Made by a program: the position numbers and the translations under genes. A stretch of 64,000 bases of DNA from Novosphingobium terrae (GTDB lineage Bacteria > Pseudomonadota > Alphaproteobacteria > Sphingomonadales > Sphingomonadaceae): assembly GCF_017163935.1 (NCBI RefSeq), contig NZ_JABVZR010000002.1, positions 124,001 through 188,000 of the forward strand, in the 5' to 3' direction. The notes beneath the pieces are model-generated. The model was given only the letters and a program-made list of their open reading frames with translations. It was not told where the DNA came from and ran no database searches. Of this stretch, positions 51,255 to 60,870 are shown piece after piece (position 1 is the first letter of the stretch; each line of letters begins with the position of its first letter).

Positions 51255-54200
51255 ATGAACCCCATCGTCGCCTTTGCCCTGCGTCAGCGCATCATGGTGC
51301 TGATCGTGCTGGGCGTGTTTCTGGCCGGAGGCGCTGTCGCCTTCCGGCTGCTCAACATCGAGGCCTATCCCGATCCCGTGCCGCCGATGGTCGAGATCGT
51401 GACGCAGAACAGTGGTCAATCGGCCAGCGAAATCGAGCGGTCGATCACCATTCCGGTCGAAATCCAGCTGGCGGGCATCAAGAACGTCAAGAAGGTGGAG
51501 ACGATCTCGCTCTTCGGCCTGTCCGACGTGCGCGTGCAGTTCACCTTCGATTATGATTACGAGCAGGCCAAGCAGCAGGTCATCAACGCCCTGTCGCAAT
51601 TGCCGCCGATGCCCAATGGCGCGCAGCCGGGCATTTCGCCGACCAGCCCGATTGGCGAAATCTATCGCTATCGCATCCGCGGGCCGAAGAATTATTCGGT
51701 CACGGATCTGAAGACCATTCAGGACTGGATTTTGCAACGCCGCTTCAAGGCCGTGCCCGGCGTGATCGATGTCAACGGCTGGGCGGGCAAGAGCAAGACC
51801 TATGAGGTGACGGTCGATCAGCGCAAGCTGGTGAGCTATGGCCTGTCGCTGGCGCAGGTGCTGAACGCCATCAACAACGCCAATGGCAATGTCGGCGGGC
51901 AGACGATCCAGCTGGGCCCGCAGGCCGCCGTGGTGCGCGGCGTGGGCCTGATCCACACGATGGACGATATTCGCGATACGCTGGTGGCCACGCCTGCGGG
52001 CGGGCGCCCGGTGCAGGTGAAGGATATCGCCACCGTCTCGGTCGGCAATGAGCCGCGTCTGGGCATTGTGGGTCAGGATGAGGATGACGATATCGTTCAG
52101 GGCATCATCCTGATGCGCCGGGGCGAGGCCAGCCTGCCCACACTGAAAGCCGTCGAGGCCGAGGTCGACAAGATCAACAATGAGGGCATTCTGCCGCCCG
52201 GCGTGCATCTGGAAAAGATCTATGACCGCACCGATCTGATCGACGTCACCACCCATACCGTGCTGGAAAACATGGTCTTCGGCGTGGTGCTGATTTTCCT
52301 CGTGCAATGGGTGTTTCTGGGCACCTTGCGCAGCGCGATCATCGTGGCGGCGACCATTCCCTTTGCGCTGGCCTTTGCGATCATCATCATGGTGCTGCGC
52401 GGGGAATCCGCCAATCTGCTCTCGGTGGGCGCCATCGACTTCGGGCTGATCGTGGATGCCACGGTCATCATGGTGGAGAACATCTTCCGCCATCTGGCCC
52501 AGCCGCCCAAGGCCCGTTTTGCGGCCACCGGCGCGCTGGACCATCAGGGCGGCATCCAGAGCTTCTTCGGCAAGCTGGGCATCATCGAACTCTCGGCCAC
52601 CGAGGTGAACCGGGCGATCTTCTTCGCCGCCGCCATCATCATCGCCGGATTTCTGCCGCTCTTCACCCTGTCGGGCGTGGAGGGGCATATCTTCGGGCCC
52701 ATGGCCAAGACCTATGCCTATGCCATCGTCGGCGGGCTGATCGCCACTTTCACCGTGGCGCCGGTGCTCTCGGCCCTGCTGCTGCGCGAGCAGGAGGAGG
52801 AGAAGGAAACGCTGATCGTGCGCGCCATGCGCCGCGTCTATGATCCGGCGATCCGTTTCGCGCTGGCCAACCGCATCGTGGCGCTGGGCGGCATGGGTGC
52901 GCTGCTGCTGGCGGCGGGCATCGCCGTGGGCGGTCTGGGTCTGGAGTTCCTGCCCAAGCTGGAGGAGGGCAATTTCTGGATTCGCGCCACCCTCCCCCCC
53001 TCGATCAGCCTTGAGGAGGCGCAGGGCCATGTGAACCGCATGCGCCATATGCTGATGAAGTACCCCGAGGTGAAAACGGTGATCTCCCAGCTGGGCCGCC
53101 CCGACGATGGCACCGACACCACCGGCTTTTTCAACGCCGAATTCTATGTGCCCCTGAAGCCCACCAGCCAGTGGCCCAGCGGCATGACCAAGGAGAAGCT
53201 GACCAAGCAGGTCAATGAGGAGCTGGCCGCGCCCTTCCCCGGCGTGGAGTTCAACTTCAGCCAGAACATCGAGGACAATGTGGAGGAAGCGGCCAGCGGC
53301 GTGAAGGGCGCCAATTCGGTCAAGCTCTACGGCAATGATCTGGAATCGCTGGAAAAGACGGCCTATCAAATCAAGAGCATCATGGCTGGTGTGCGCGGCA
53401 TCACCGATCTTTCGGTCTTCGATGCGCTGGGTCAGCCCACGGTGAACATCAAGATCAACCGCGACAAGGCCGCGCATTACGGCCTCGCCCCCGGTGACAT
53501 CAACGCCGTGGTGCAGGCGGCCATCGGCGGTCAGGCGGCGGGCAACCTTTATGAGTATGGATCGGATCGCAACTTCCCGATCATGATCCGTCTGGCGCCG
53601 CAGTTCCGTGATCGGCTCGATGCCATTCGTGCCATTCCTGTCGCCGTGCCGAACTCTACCGGAGGCGTGGCGCAGGTGCCGCTTTCGACCGTGGCGGATG
53701 TGAACCTCGTTTCGGGCTATTCCTTTATCTACCGCGAGAACCAGTCGCGCTACATCCCGATCAAGTTCAGCGTGCGCGGGCGCGATCTGGGCGGCGCGGT
53801 GCTGGAAGCGCAGCAAAAGATCGACAAGCAGGTCAGCCTGCCCCCCGGCAGCCGTCTGGAATGGGTGGGCGAATTCGGCGATCTGCAGGCCGCCATGGCC
53901 CGGCTTGAGGTGGTGGTGCCGATCAGCCTGGCGCTGATCATGCTGCTGCTGTTCCTCAACTTCGGCTCGCTCACGGATATGGCGCTGGCGGCCAGCGTGA
54001 TGCCCATGGCGCTGGTGGGGGGCGTGCTGATCCTGGCCTTCACCGGCACGGCCTTCAGCGTTTCGGCGGCGATCGGCTTTATCGGGCTTTTCGGGATTTC
54101 GGTGATGGAGGGCATTCTGGTGCTGGCCTATTTCAACCAGTTGCTGGGCAGCGGTATGGCCCGCAGCGAGGCGGTCCTCCATGCCGCGCGCACCCGCTTC

Positions 54201-54419
54201 CGCCCGGTGATGATGACCTGCATCGCGGCCTGCGTGGGCCTGCTGCCCGCGGCTCTTTCCAGCGGGATCGGGTCGCAGGTGCAGAAGCCTCTGGCGCTGG
54301 TGGTGGTGGGCGGCATTCTGCTGGCCCCGGTGCTGATCCTGATCGTGCTGCCGGTGATGATCGACCTGTTCTCCAAGCGCCAGCCGCATCCCACCCGGCA
54401 TCAGGAGGAGGTGGCATGA
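51255..54419 (+). CDS. Heavy-metal efflux RND pump (CzcA/HME-RND family)
   Basis: 1054 residues, about twelve helices and two large periplasmic loops. Helix 4 has DFGLIVDATVIMVEN with Asp395, Asp401 and Glu408; the 6/7 spacing is exactly that of the proton/metal relay Asp402/Asp408/Glu415 of CzcA. The N-terminus (NIEAYPDPVPPMVEIVTQ) is also HME-like. It should use proton force to expel divalent cations such as Zn, Co or Cd; which metal is not readable here. Stop overlaps the outer-membrane factor start (ATGA). The helix-4 signature separates it from drug-type HAE pumps. Confidence 0.88.
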   Translation: MNPIVAFALRQRIMVLIVLGVFLAGGAVAFRLLNIEAYPDPVPPMVEIVTQNSGQSASEIERSITIPVEIQLAGIKNVKKVETISLFGLSDVRVQFTFDYDYEQAKQQVINALSQLPPMPNGAQPGISPTSPIGEIYRYRIRGPKNYSVTDLKTIQDWILQRRFKAVPGVIDVNGWAGKSKTYEVTVDQRKLVSYGLSLAQVLNAINNANGNVGGQTIQLGPQAAVVRGVGLIHTMDDIRDTLVATPAGGRPVQVKDIATVSVGNEPRLGIVGQDEDDDIVQGIILMRRGEASLPTLKAVEAEVDKINNEGILPPGVHLEKIYDRTDLIDVTTHTVLENMVFGVVLIFLVQWVFLGTLRSAIIVAATIPFALAFAIIIMVLRGESANLLSVGAIDFGLIVDATVIMVENIFRHLAQPPKARFAATGALDHQGGIQSFFGKLGIIELSATEVNRAIFFAAAIIIAGFLPLFTLSGVEGHIFGPMAKTYAYAIVGGLIATFTVAPVLSALLLREQEEEKETLIVRAMRRVYDPAIRFALANRIVALGGMGALLLAAGIAVGGLGLEFLPKLEEGNFWIRATLPPSISLEEAQGHVNRMRHMLMKYPEVKTVISQLGRPDDGTDTTGFFNAEFYVPLKPTSQWPSGMTKEKLTKQVNEELAAPFPGVEFNFSQNIEDNVEEAASGVKGANSVKLYGNDLESLEKTAYQIKSIMAGVRGITDLSVFDALGQPTVNIKINRDKAAHYGLAPGDINAVVQAAIGGQAAGNLYEYGSDRNFPIMIRLAPQFRDRLDAIRAIPVAVPNSTGGVAQVPLSTVADVNLVSGYSFIYRENQSRYIPIKFSVRGRDLGGAVLEAQQKIDKQVSLPPGSRLEWVGEFGDLQAAMARLEVVVPISLALIMLLLFLNFGSLTDMALAASVMPMALVGGVLILAFTGTAFSVSAAIGFIGLFGISVMEGILVLAYFNQLLGSGMARSEAVLHAARTRFRPVMMTCIAACVGLLPAALSSGIGSQVQKPLALVVVGGILLAPVLILIVLPVMIDLFSKRQPHPTRHQEEVA

Positions 54420-55861
54420 AGCGCGCCTCTCTCGGCCTGATGCTGATGCTGAGCGGCTGCGCGGTCGGCCCCGATTTCCACCAGCCCGCCGCGCCCAAAC
54501 AGCAGGCCTATACGCCCGAGCCCCTCACGCCGATGACCGCGCCCGAAGGCCTCGCCGGGGGCACGCAGCAGGTGCGTGACGGGGTTGTGGCCGAGGATTG
54601 GTGGCGCCTGTTCGGATCGGACCAGCTCGATGCGCTGATCACCCGCGCTCTGGCCGCAAACAGCGATCTGGCTGCCGCGCGGGCGGCTCTGGATCAGGCG
54701 AGGGAAAGCTGGAAGGCGCAGCGTGGCGTGCTGTTCCCCACGGTGGACGCCGGGGCCGGCTCCAGCCGCAACAAAAGCTCGCAATATCTCTCGGCGGTCC
54801 CGGGAGACAACAGCTATACCTACAGCCTGCAGACCGCTCAAGTGACGGTAGGCTACACGCTCGACCTCTTCGGCGCCAACCGGCGCGGGGTGGAGCAGGC
54901 CCATGCCCAGTTCGATGCCCAGCGCTTCCAGACCGAGGGCGCGCGCATCTCGCTGATCAACACGGTGGCCGCCACCGCCTTTCAGGAGGCCTCGCTGCGC
55001 GGCCAGATCGCGGCGCAGGAACGGATGATCGCCATCCAGAGCGAAACGCTGGACATCCTGCACCGCCAGCAGGCGCAGGGTCAGGCAGCAGGCGCCGATG
55101 TTCTGGCGCAGGAGGCCTTGCTGGCCCAGAGCCGCGCTGCTCTGCCGCCCCTGCAACGCGCTCTGGCGCAAAGCCGCGATCTGCTGGCCTATCTCACCGG
55201 CGGCAGCGCGGGGGATGGCTCGGTGTCCGGGATCGATCTCGACAAGGTCACCCTGCCGCGCGATCTGCCGCTCTCCCTGCCCTCGGCGCTGGTGAGGCAG
55301 CGCCCCGACGTCCGCGCTGCGGAGGCCAATCTCCATGCCGCCAGCGCCGGCGTGGGCGTCGCCATCGCCAACCGCCTGCCGCAATTGACGCTGACCGCCA
55401 GTGCGGGCGGGCAATCGGGAGGCTGGGCCAATCTGCTGTCGGTGGCCAATACCTTCTGGTCGGTGGGCGGCGGGATTGCCCAGCCGATCTTCGCCGGGGG
55501 CAGCCTGCTTCACAAGCAGCGGGCGGCTCAGGCGGCTTACCGGCAGGCCGATGCGCAATATCGCTCGGCGGTGCTGGGGGCGTTTCAGAATGTCGCCGAT
55601 GTGCTTCAGGCGCTGCAGACCGATGCCGCCGCTCTGGATGCCGCCGTGCAGGCCCAGCACAGCGCCGAGGCCAGCCTGGCCATCGCCCGGCGCCAGTACC
55701 AGCAGGGCCAGATCGCCTTCCCCACCATGCTGGCCGCGGAACAGACATTGCGTCAGGCCGAGCAGTCGCTGGTGCAGGCGCAAACCGCGCGCCTCACCGA
55801 TACGGCCGCCCTGTTCGAGGCGCTGGGCGGCGGATGGAGGCCGGATTCCGCCCCAAAATAA
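54416..55861 (+). CDS. Outer-membrane efflux lipoprotein (NodT/OprM-like)
   Basis: 481 residues. Lipoprotein signal with lipobox LMLSG-Cys (Cys15), then GPDFHQP, DWWRLFGSDQLD, and two OEP repeats with RQRPDVRAAEANL near 298. NodT/OprM-type factors usually pair with drug RND pumps, while metal pumps usually carry CzcC-type factors, so this combination is a little unusual. It completes the tripartite exporter started at 49984. Overlaps the pump stop by four bases. Confidence 0.88.
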   Translation: MKRASLGLMLMLSGCAVGPDFHQPAAPKQQAYTPEPLTPMTAPEGLAGGTQQVRDGVVAEDWWRLFGSDQLDALITRALAANSDLAAARAALDQARESWKAQRGVLFPTVDAGAGSSRNKSSQYLSAVPGDNSYTYSLQTAQVTVGYTLDLFGANRRGVEQAHAQFDAQRFQTEGARISLINTVAATAFQEASLRGQIAAQERMIAIQSETLDILHRQQAQGQAAGADVLAQEALLAQSRAALPPLQRALAQSRDLLAYLTGGSAGDGSVSGIDLDKVTLPRDLPLSLPSALVRQRPDVRAAEANLHAASAGVGVAIANRLPQLTLTASAGGQSGGWANLLSVANTFWSVGGGIAQPIFAGGSLLHKQRAAQAAYRQADAQYRSAVLGAFQNVADVLQALQTDAAALDAAVQAQHSAEASLAIARRQYQQGQIAFPTMLAAEQTLRQAEQSLVQAQTARLTDTAALFEALGGGWRPDSAPK

Positions 55862-56046
55862 AATTCCGTCTCCAGCCTTAAAATCCGCCTTCAGCTGCCG
55901 TCCACAGTAACCTCCAGACTGGATGGCAGCATCCGGCGCCCCTATGCGGCGCTATGCGTACAGGCGGTAAAACAGGTCGCTGGAGCGGCGTGTCCGAAGC
56001 AAGTCGGGCCCCAAAAGCGCTTCAGGCCGATCCCAGGAGAAGGCCC

Positions 56047-56670
56047 ATGATCGTCAACAGCGTGACTTCGACCCCCAATGATTATCTCGTGACCCAGCGC
56101 GTCACGAACAATCTGGCAGCGAACAATCTGGCCGCCATCAACGCGCAGATTGCGCAGGACGCCCAGACCAACCCATCGGATTCCAGTCTGGAGGCCTCTG
56201 CCTCCGAGACCGTCGATATGGAGACCATGCGCGCCACGCTTGAACAGCGGATCGCGCAGGATGTCGCCTCCGGCAATCTGTCGGACAGCGACGCCACCAC
56301 CGTCCGGCTGACGCTGGATGAAATCGACGGCAACGCCAGCAGCACCAGCCAGACCAACGCGACCAACACCCAGACGAACGACACAAGCGCGGTTCAGGCC
56401 GGCAACAACGCGGCCGTCAACGGCACCACCGCCCGCACCGTGGTGACCCAGACAGTCACCATCGAGGGCGGGGTGATGACCACCGTGACCTTCTACAGCG
56501 ACGGCACTCAGGAAACGACCACCAGCGTGGCCACCCCGGATGACGTGCAGCAATATGGCAATCAGGCCCAGATCCAGCAGCAGAACACGGCCCAGGCCAC
56601 CGCTCAGGCCACGACCATGCAATATCTGGCGACCATCGAGGCCGGCACGCTGTTCAACCAGATGGCCTGA
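56047..56670 (+). CDS. Low-complexity Asn/Gln/Thr-rich protein, function unknown
   Basis: 207 residues behind an AGGAGA ribosome site. No signal peptide, membrane helix or known domain. The N-terminus is a helical Asn/Ala/Gln segment, followed by an acidic part (SGNLSDSDATTVRLTLDEID near 75-95, vaguely calcium-loop like), then Asn/Thr repeats (about 100-130). A short VTIEGGVMTTVTFYSDGTQET stretch that could be beta follows, then a Gln/Ala tail. The composition resembles secreted or surface proteins that leave by a signal-less route, or flagellar-hook-type coiled proteins. Stands alone between the RND operon and a Rieske gene. Confidence 0.55.
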   Translation: MIVNSVTSTPNDYLVTQRVTNNLAANNLAAINAQIAQDAQTNPSDSSLEASASETVDMETMRATLEQRIAQDVASGNLSDSDATTVRLTLDEIDGNASSTSQTNATNTQTNDTSAVQAGNNAAVNGTTARTVVTQTVTIEGGVMTTVTFYSDGTQETTTSVATPDDVQQYGNQAQIQQQNTAQATAQATTMQYLATIEAGTLFNQMA

Positions 56671-56760
56671 CCGTTCTGATCGGCAGGCGCGCGCCTGATC
56701 GCGGCGCCCCTGCCGCTGCGAGGTTCAGGAGGCGAAGAACGGCGCGCAACTGCTCATGAA

Positions 56761-56788
56761 CCCCGGGAGGTCAAGCTCCTCTCCGGGG
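56761..56788. terminator. Hairpin between convergent genes
   Basis: CCCCGGGAGG and CTCCTCTCCGGGG form an imperfect stem around TCAAG. It lies between the low-complexity gene (+) and the Rieske gene (-), where a shared terminator is expected. No strong T-tract on the plus strand. Confidence 0.45.
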
Positions 56789-56824
56789 GCGTTCAGGCGG
56801 GACGGCGGAGCTGTTTCTGCCGGT

Positions 56825-57877
56825 CTAACCGGCTTCGGCGCGGATCTGCGCCTCAAGGCGGCGGCGGACCTTCAGCGCGCCATTGTCCACCCTTGCGCTG
56901 ATCTCCGGAGGCAGCGTTGCGCCGGATTGCAGCACGCGCTCGATGGATTCGATGGCGTCGATGTCCTCGGGCTGGATGCGGCTGCCCATGCCGCGCTGCA
57001 TATCGCCCAGTTGCGGGCGGTCGAGGCCGAAATCGCGGGCGGTGTTGACGAAATAATGCAGCCGCGTCGGGCTGGCCGGGGTGATCATATGGAGATAGTT
57101 CTGGATGCCCAGCGGCGCCCCGCTGGCCGCATCCACCATGGCGCCCCCGGTGCGGATCAGGCAGGGCCCGAGATATTCGGCATCGAAATGCTGATGAACC
57201 GGCCCCTGCTGATCAGGAAATTGCATGGCCAGCAAAGGGTTGAGCGGCAGGTTCTCGCCCTTGCGCTGCACCGTGATGCTCTGCGGGCTTTCGATCACGG
57301 AGACAGGGATCGCGGCCACCTTCTCGCCGCCCGGAATGGTCTTGTCATGGATAAAGGTGACGTGGCTGAGATCGAGCAGATTTTCGATCAGCAGCGTATA
57401 GCGCGCCTCCACCGTCGCCAGCGGATGCTGCTCCACCGCCCAATCCTCGCGCCCCAGACCGATGGCACCCAGATCGGGCAGCAGCGCGGGATCGGCCTTT
57501 TCGGGAGCGCCCGTCCAGATCCAGATCAGACCGCCCGCCTCCTCCACAGGATAGCGGCGCAGCGAGGATTTCTGAGGCACGCCGCTCTGGCTCGGCACGC
57601 GCAGGCAGGTGCCATCGGCGCCATATTCGAAACCATGATAGCCGCATTGCAGCGCATCGCCCACCAGCCGCCCCCTGGCCAGCGGAAAGGCGCGATGCGG
57701 GCAGATCCCCGCCACGGCCACCGCCGCACCAGCCTGCGTGCGGTACAGGATCACCGGCTCGCCCAGAATATCGCGCGCCAGCAGATGGCGGCCCAGCTCA
57801 TCGGCATAGGCGGCCACCCACCATTGATCATGGGGATAGGGCTCTTGCGTGGTCAGCGGATAGGCGGCGGTGGTCAT
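56825..57877 (-). CDS. Rieske non-heme iron oxygenase, VanA-like alpha subunit
   Basis: 350 residues. The Rieske [2Fe-2S] ligands are Cys59, His61, Cys78 and His81 (CPHRAFPL...CGYHGF). The mononuclear iron site is in ENLLDLSHVTFIH (bridging Asp plus two His, about residues 165-177), within a VanA_C-type catalytic domain. The family does O-demethylation or hydroxylation of aromatic acids and needs an FAD/ferredoxin reductase (VanB), which is not next to it. Divergent from a TetR regulator with tandem operators between them, so probably inducible by its substrate. Confidence 0.88.
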   Translation of the reverse strand: MTTAAYPLTTQEPYPHDQWWVAAYADELGRHLLARDILGEPVILYRTQAGAAVAVAGICPHRAFPLARGRLVGDALQCGYHGFEYGADGTCLRVPSQSGVPQKSSLRRYPVEEAGGLIWIWTGAPEKADPALLPDLGAIGLGREDWAVEQHPLATVEARYTLLIENLLDLSHVTFIHDKTIPGGEKVAAIPVSVIESPQSITVQRKGENLPLNPLLAMQFPDQQGPVHQHFDAEYLGPCLIRTGGAMVDAASGAPLGIQNYLHMITPASPTRLHYFVNTARDFGLDRPQLGDMQRGMGSRIQPEDIDAIESIERVLQSGATLPPEISARVDNGALKVRRRLEAQIRAEAG

Positions 57878-57916
57878 GGCTCTCTCCCTCTGGATGCCCT
57901 ATGGGCTTGGGCTCAT

Positions 57917-57954
57917 GTTTGTCATCTGACCAACTTGTTTGTCAATCGATAAAC
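57917..57954. promoter_or_regulatory. Tandem TetR operators between oxygenase and regulator
   Basis: Two 18-bp palindromes of the form GTTTGTCA-N2-TGACAAAC: 57917-57934 (arms match at 7 of 8 positions) and 57937-57954 (6 of 8). They are 20 bp apart centre to centre, placing two dimers on the same DNA face, and lie in the 101-113 bp gap between the two divergent genes. Confidence 0.6.
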
Positions 57955-57990
57955 TTGCACGCTGCCTGCCACCGAGGCATGAAGGCCGCC

Positions 57991-58620
57991 ATGCCACGTG
58001 AAGCCTCCGCAAAAGCCCGTTATGACGGGCAGGAAAACCGCCGCCTCGTGCTGGAGGCGGCGCTGCAGGTCTTTTCCGATCTGGGCTTTGCCGGGGCCAG
58101 CACTCGGGTCATCGCCGCCGCCGCCGGGATCGAGCAGGGCCATCTGGCCTATTATTTCCCCTCGAAACTGGCGCTGTGGCAGCAGGTGATCGAAGCCTTT
58201 GCCCGCGATGGCGAGGCTTATCTGGCCGAGCATCTCACCGATCAGGCCCTCGCCGATCCCGCGGCGACGGCCCGCGCCATCCTGCCGGGCTATCTGCGCA
58301 GCTTTGCCGCCAATCCACGCCTGACGCGGTTGATGCTTCAGGAGTTTTCCGTGCTCTCCCCCCGCCATGACTGGGTGGTGGAGCATATCGGCAAGCCTGT
58401 CTGGCAGCGTTTAAGCCCGCTGTTCCGGGCTTTGGCGGCGGGTGGCCATCTGGGCAGCGCTCAGCCGGAAATCGCCTATTTCAGCCTGATCGGCGCGGCG
58501 CTGATCACCTTTGGCAATCCCGAGCTGGTGCAGGCCCTGACCGGCGCCGACACCCATGGCGAAGCATGGATCGATCAGGCCATCGCCCATATGCTGCGGC
58601 CCATTCTGCCGCCATCCTAG
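57991..58620 (+). CDS. TetR-family transcriptional regulator
   Basis: 209 residues from ATG 57991 (ATG 57979 adds four). N-terminal helix-turn-helix: RLVLEAALQVFSDLGFAGAS and AAAAGIEQGHLAYYFPSK. The ligand-binding C-terminal domain (about 85-205) is of a TetR_C type seen in regulators of aromatic catabolism. Divergent from the Rieske oxygenase and probably its repressor, also repressing itself through the tandem boxes in between. Confidence 0.88.
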   Translation: MPREASAKARYDGQENRRLVLEAALQVFSDLGFAGASTRVIAAAAGIEQGHLAYYFPSKLALWQQVIEAFARDGEAYLAEHLTDQALADPAATARAILPGYLRSFAANPRLTRLMLQEFSVLSPRHDWVVEHIGKPVWQRLSPLFRALAAGGHLGSAQPEIAYFSLIGAALITFGNPELVQALTGADTHGEAWIDQAIAHMLRPILPPS

Positions 58621-58640
58621 ATCGGATTGCTGCCACGCGA

Positions 58641-60746
58641 TCAGGCGGCCAGTGTCAAAGCCGCCGCATGCTGGTGAGCAATGCGGAACTGCTCGACCTG
58701 CTCGGCCAGATCGCCCGCCAGTTGCGAGAGATTGTCCGCCGAGGCCGCGCATTCCTCAACCATCGCCGCATTCTGGCGGGTGAAGCCGCCCATATGCTCC
58801 ATATTGGCGTTGACGGCGCTGACGCTGTCGAGCTGCTCCTCACTGGCGGTGGAAATGTTTTTGGCCAGATCGCTGATCTCCCCCATCCGCGCGGTGATAC
58901 GATCGAGCGCCTGATCCATATTGTCGACCAGCGCCACGCCAGTCTCGACCTGATGCAGGCTGGCCCCGATCCGCGCCTTCACATCCGAAGCCGCCTGAGA
59001 GGCCCGGGCCGCCAACGCCCGCACCTCGCCCGCCACCACGGCAAAGCCCCGCCCCGCATCCCCCGCGCGCGCCGCCTCGACCCCGGCGTTGAGTGCCAGA
59101 AGATTGGTCTGGAAAGCGATGCCCTCGATCACCCAGATGATCTCGGCAATTTCCGAGGAGGAGCGCTGCATCGCATGCATCGAGTCCATCGCCTGCCGGA
59201 TCACCGTGCCGCCAGCCTCGACCTCGCCGCGGAACTGGCCGATCACCCGGCTCGCCTGATGGGCCGAGCTGGTGGTCCGCTGCGCCTGCGCATTGATGTC
59301 CTTCACCGCCTGCGACATCTGGGCCAGACCCAGCGCCTGCCGCTCGGTCCTTTCGGCCAGATCGCGCGAGGCTGAACGGATCTCCGCCGAGCCGACATTG
59401 ACTGCCCCAGTGCTCTGCGACACCGCCGCAAACGCCGTGCCGACCCGTTGCATCGCCATGTTGAAATCGCTCTGCAGCTGCTGGAACACGCCGTTGAAGC
59501 GCCCTTCCAGCTTGGCGGTCAGATCGCCCTCGGCCAGTCTTGCCAGACACTCCGCCAGGGCCGATACGGCGCGGGCCTGCTCCTCTTCGCTCATGCGCTT
59601 GGCGATGGCATTTTCGCGGAAGACCTCCAGCGCGGCCTGCATCCGGGCGATCTCCTGCGTATCAGCCCTGAGCTGCGCGCGCACCGACAAATCCCCCCCG
59701 GCCAGCGCCACCATATCCGCCTGTACCGCCGCCAGAGGCTGGCCGACGATGCGTTCCGCCGCGCTGCGCAACTGCCAGGCCAGCAGGCCGATCAGCACCA
59801 GCGCGGAGAGCAGCAACATCAATTGCGTATGGCGCGCCCGGGCCATCACCGCCGACATCGGCAGATCGACCAGCACCGTCCATTGCGCATCAAAACCGGG
59901 GAAGCGCACCGGCGTCTCGACCCGCATCACCGAGCCAAGCCCCGGATCATCGACAAGGGCAAAACCGCCCTTGCTCTTGGGCCCCGGCTTGCCCAGAAGC
60001 TTTTTATCCGCCGTATAGATATAAAGGCGCGTGGCCGAGAGCAGCGAAATGCGCCCACCAAAGGGCACGAAAATGCGCCCGACCACCCCCTGCAGATCAT
60101 CGAGCGCCCGGTCCCCGCCGATCACGGCCACCGCATGCCCCCCTTCGATGATCGGCCATTCCACAGAGGTCATCAGCACCGAACGGTCGCCCACGATATA
60201 GGGATAGGGCTCGATCAGGATCGGTCTGGGGCTGCGCAGCGACTGGTAATAGAAATCCGAGGAAGGGCCGCTGAGGTAATCCTTCACCGGATCGAGGGCC
60301 AGCCCCCCTTTCGCATCGTGATGCCAATAGGGGATAAAGCGGCCCGTCTGGTCATGGGCCACATCATGCGTGAAATCCTTGTCATGCCCGTCGAAGGCAT
60401 CGGGGCGCCAGATGGTCCATGTGCCCAGCATATCGGGATTGTCGGCCAGTGTGGCGCGCATGATCTCGCGGTAATAGGCCCGGTCACGCAGTCCAGCCGC
60501 GCGGGCCGCCTTGAAGGCGGCCTGCTCGCCCGCGATCACGCCGATGGTTTCGCGGAATTCGGCCCGCACCTCGGCAGAGGCCTGCACGGCGACGATCTCG
60601 CTGATCTGGCGGGCCTGACGCTTGGCCGAGGCCTCGAAGATGATCGAGGTGACCAGCAATGACAGTAGAACGATCACCGCGATCACCACGGCAGCCCGCA
60701 GGCTCAGCTTGGCAGAAAGGGTTGTAAGCCGTGGCTGGCCGGGCAT
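58641..60746 (-). CDS. Methyl-accepting chemotaxis protein with Cache sensor domain
   Basis: 701 residues. Helix at about 14-38, a large periplasmic dCache-like domain (about 40-300, with [18 protein letters not shown]), helix near 300-325, HAMP (about 325-380) and a signalling domain. The trimer/CheA tip is intact: [27 protein letters not shown] (in parts around residues 555-582). No C-terminal CheR-tether pentapeptide is seen. Detects a small molecule in the periplasm. No other chemotaxis genes are nearby. Ends 20 bp from the convergent TetR gene. Confidence 0.92.
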   Translation of the reverse strand: MPGQPRLTTLSAKLSLRAAVVIAVIVLLSLLVTSIIFEASAKRQARQISEIVAVQASAEVRAEFRETIGVIAGEQAAFKAARAAGLRDRAYYREIMRATLADNPDMLGTWTIWRPDAFDGHDKDFTHDVAHDQTGRFIPYWHHDAKGGLALDPVKDYLSGPSSDFYYQSLRSPRPILIEPYPYIVGDRSVLMTSVEWPIIEGGHAVAVIGGDRALDDLQGVVGRIFVPFGGRISLLSATRLYIYTADKKLLGKPGPKSKGGFALVDDPGLGSVMRVETPVRFPGFDAQWTVLVDLPMSAVMARARHTQLMLLLSALVLIGLLAWQLRSAAERIVGQPLAAVQADMVALAGGDLSVRAQLRADTQEIARMQAALEVFRENAIAKRMSEEEQARAVSALAECLARLAEGDLTAKLEGRFNGVFQQLQSDFNMAMQRVGTAFAAVSQSTGAVNVGSAEIRSASRDLAERTERQALGLAQMSQAVKDINAQAQRTTSSAHQASRVIGQFRGEVEAGGTVIRQAMDSMHAMQRSSSEIAEIIWVIEGIAFQTNLLALNAGVEAARAGDAGRGFAVVAGEVRALAARASQAASDVKARIGASLHQVETGVALVDNMDQALDRITARMGEISDLAKNISTASEEQLDSVSAVNANMEHMGGFTRQNAAMVEECAASADNLSQLAGDLAEQVEQFRIAHQHAAALTLAA

Positions 60747-60870
60747 GGGGCAGTCTCCTGAGGCCCCTCATGAAGGCTCTATGCGAAAATCCGGTGAGGA
60801 AAGGCATCAGGGATAGGCGCATAGGCCTGTTAGCACTTCGTAGAGCCTTGGCCGGGGCAACGGATTGTCC

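Noticed and set aside
51057..54401. A 1114-codon open frame on the minus strand, antisense to the RND pump gene
   Set aside because: It is a GC-rich shadow: it lies wholly across a well-recognised pump gene, encodes a His/Gln/Arg-rich product with no domain, and has no start signal. The same holds for the 871-codon frame at 42428-45043 (minus).
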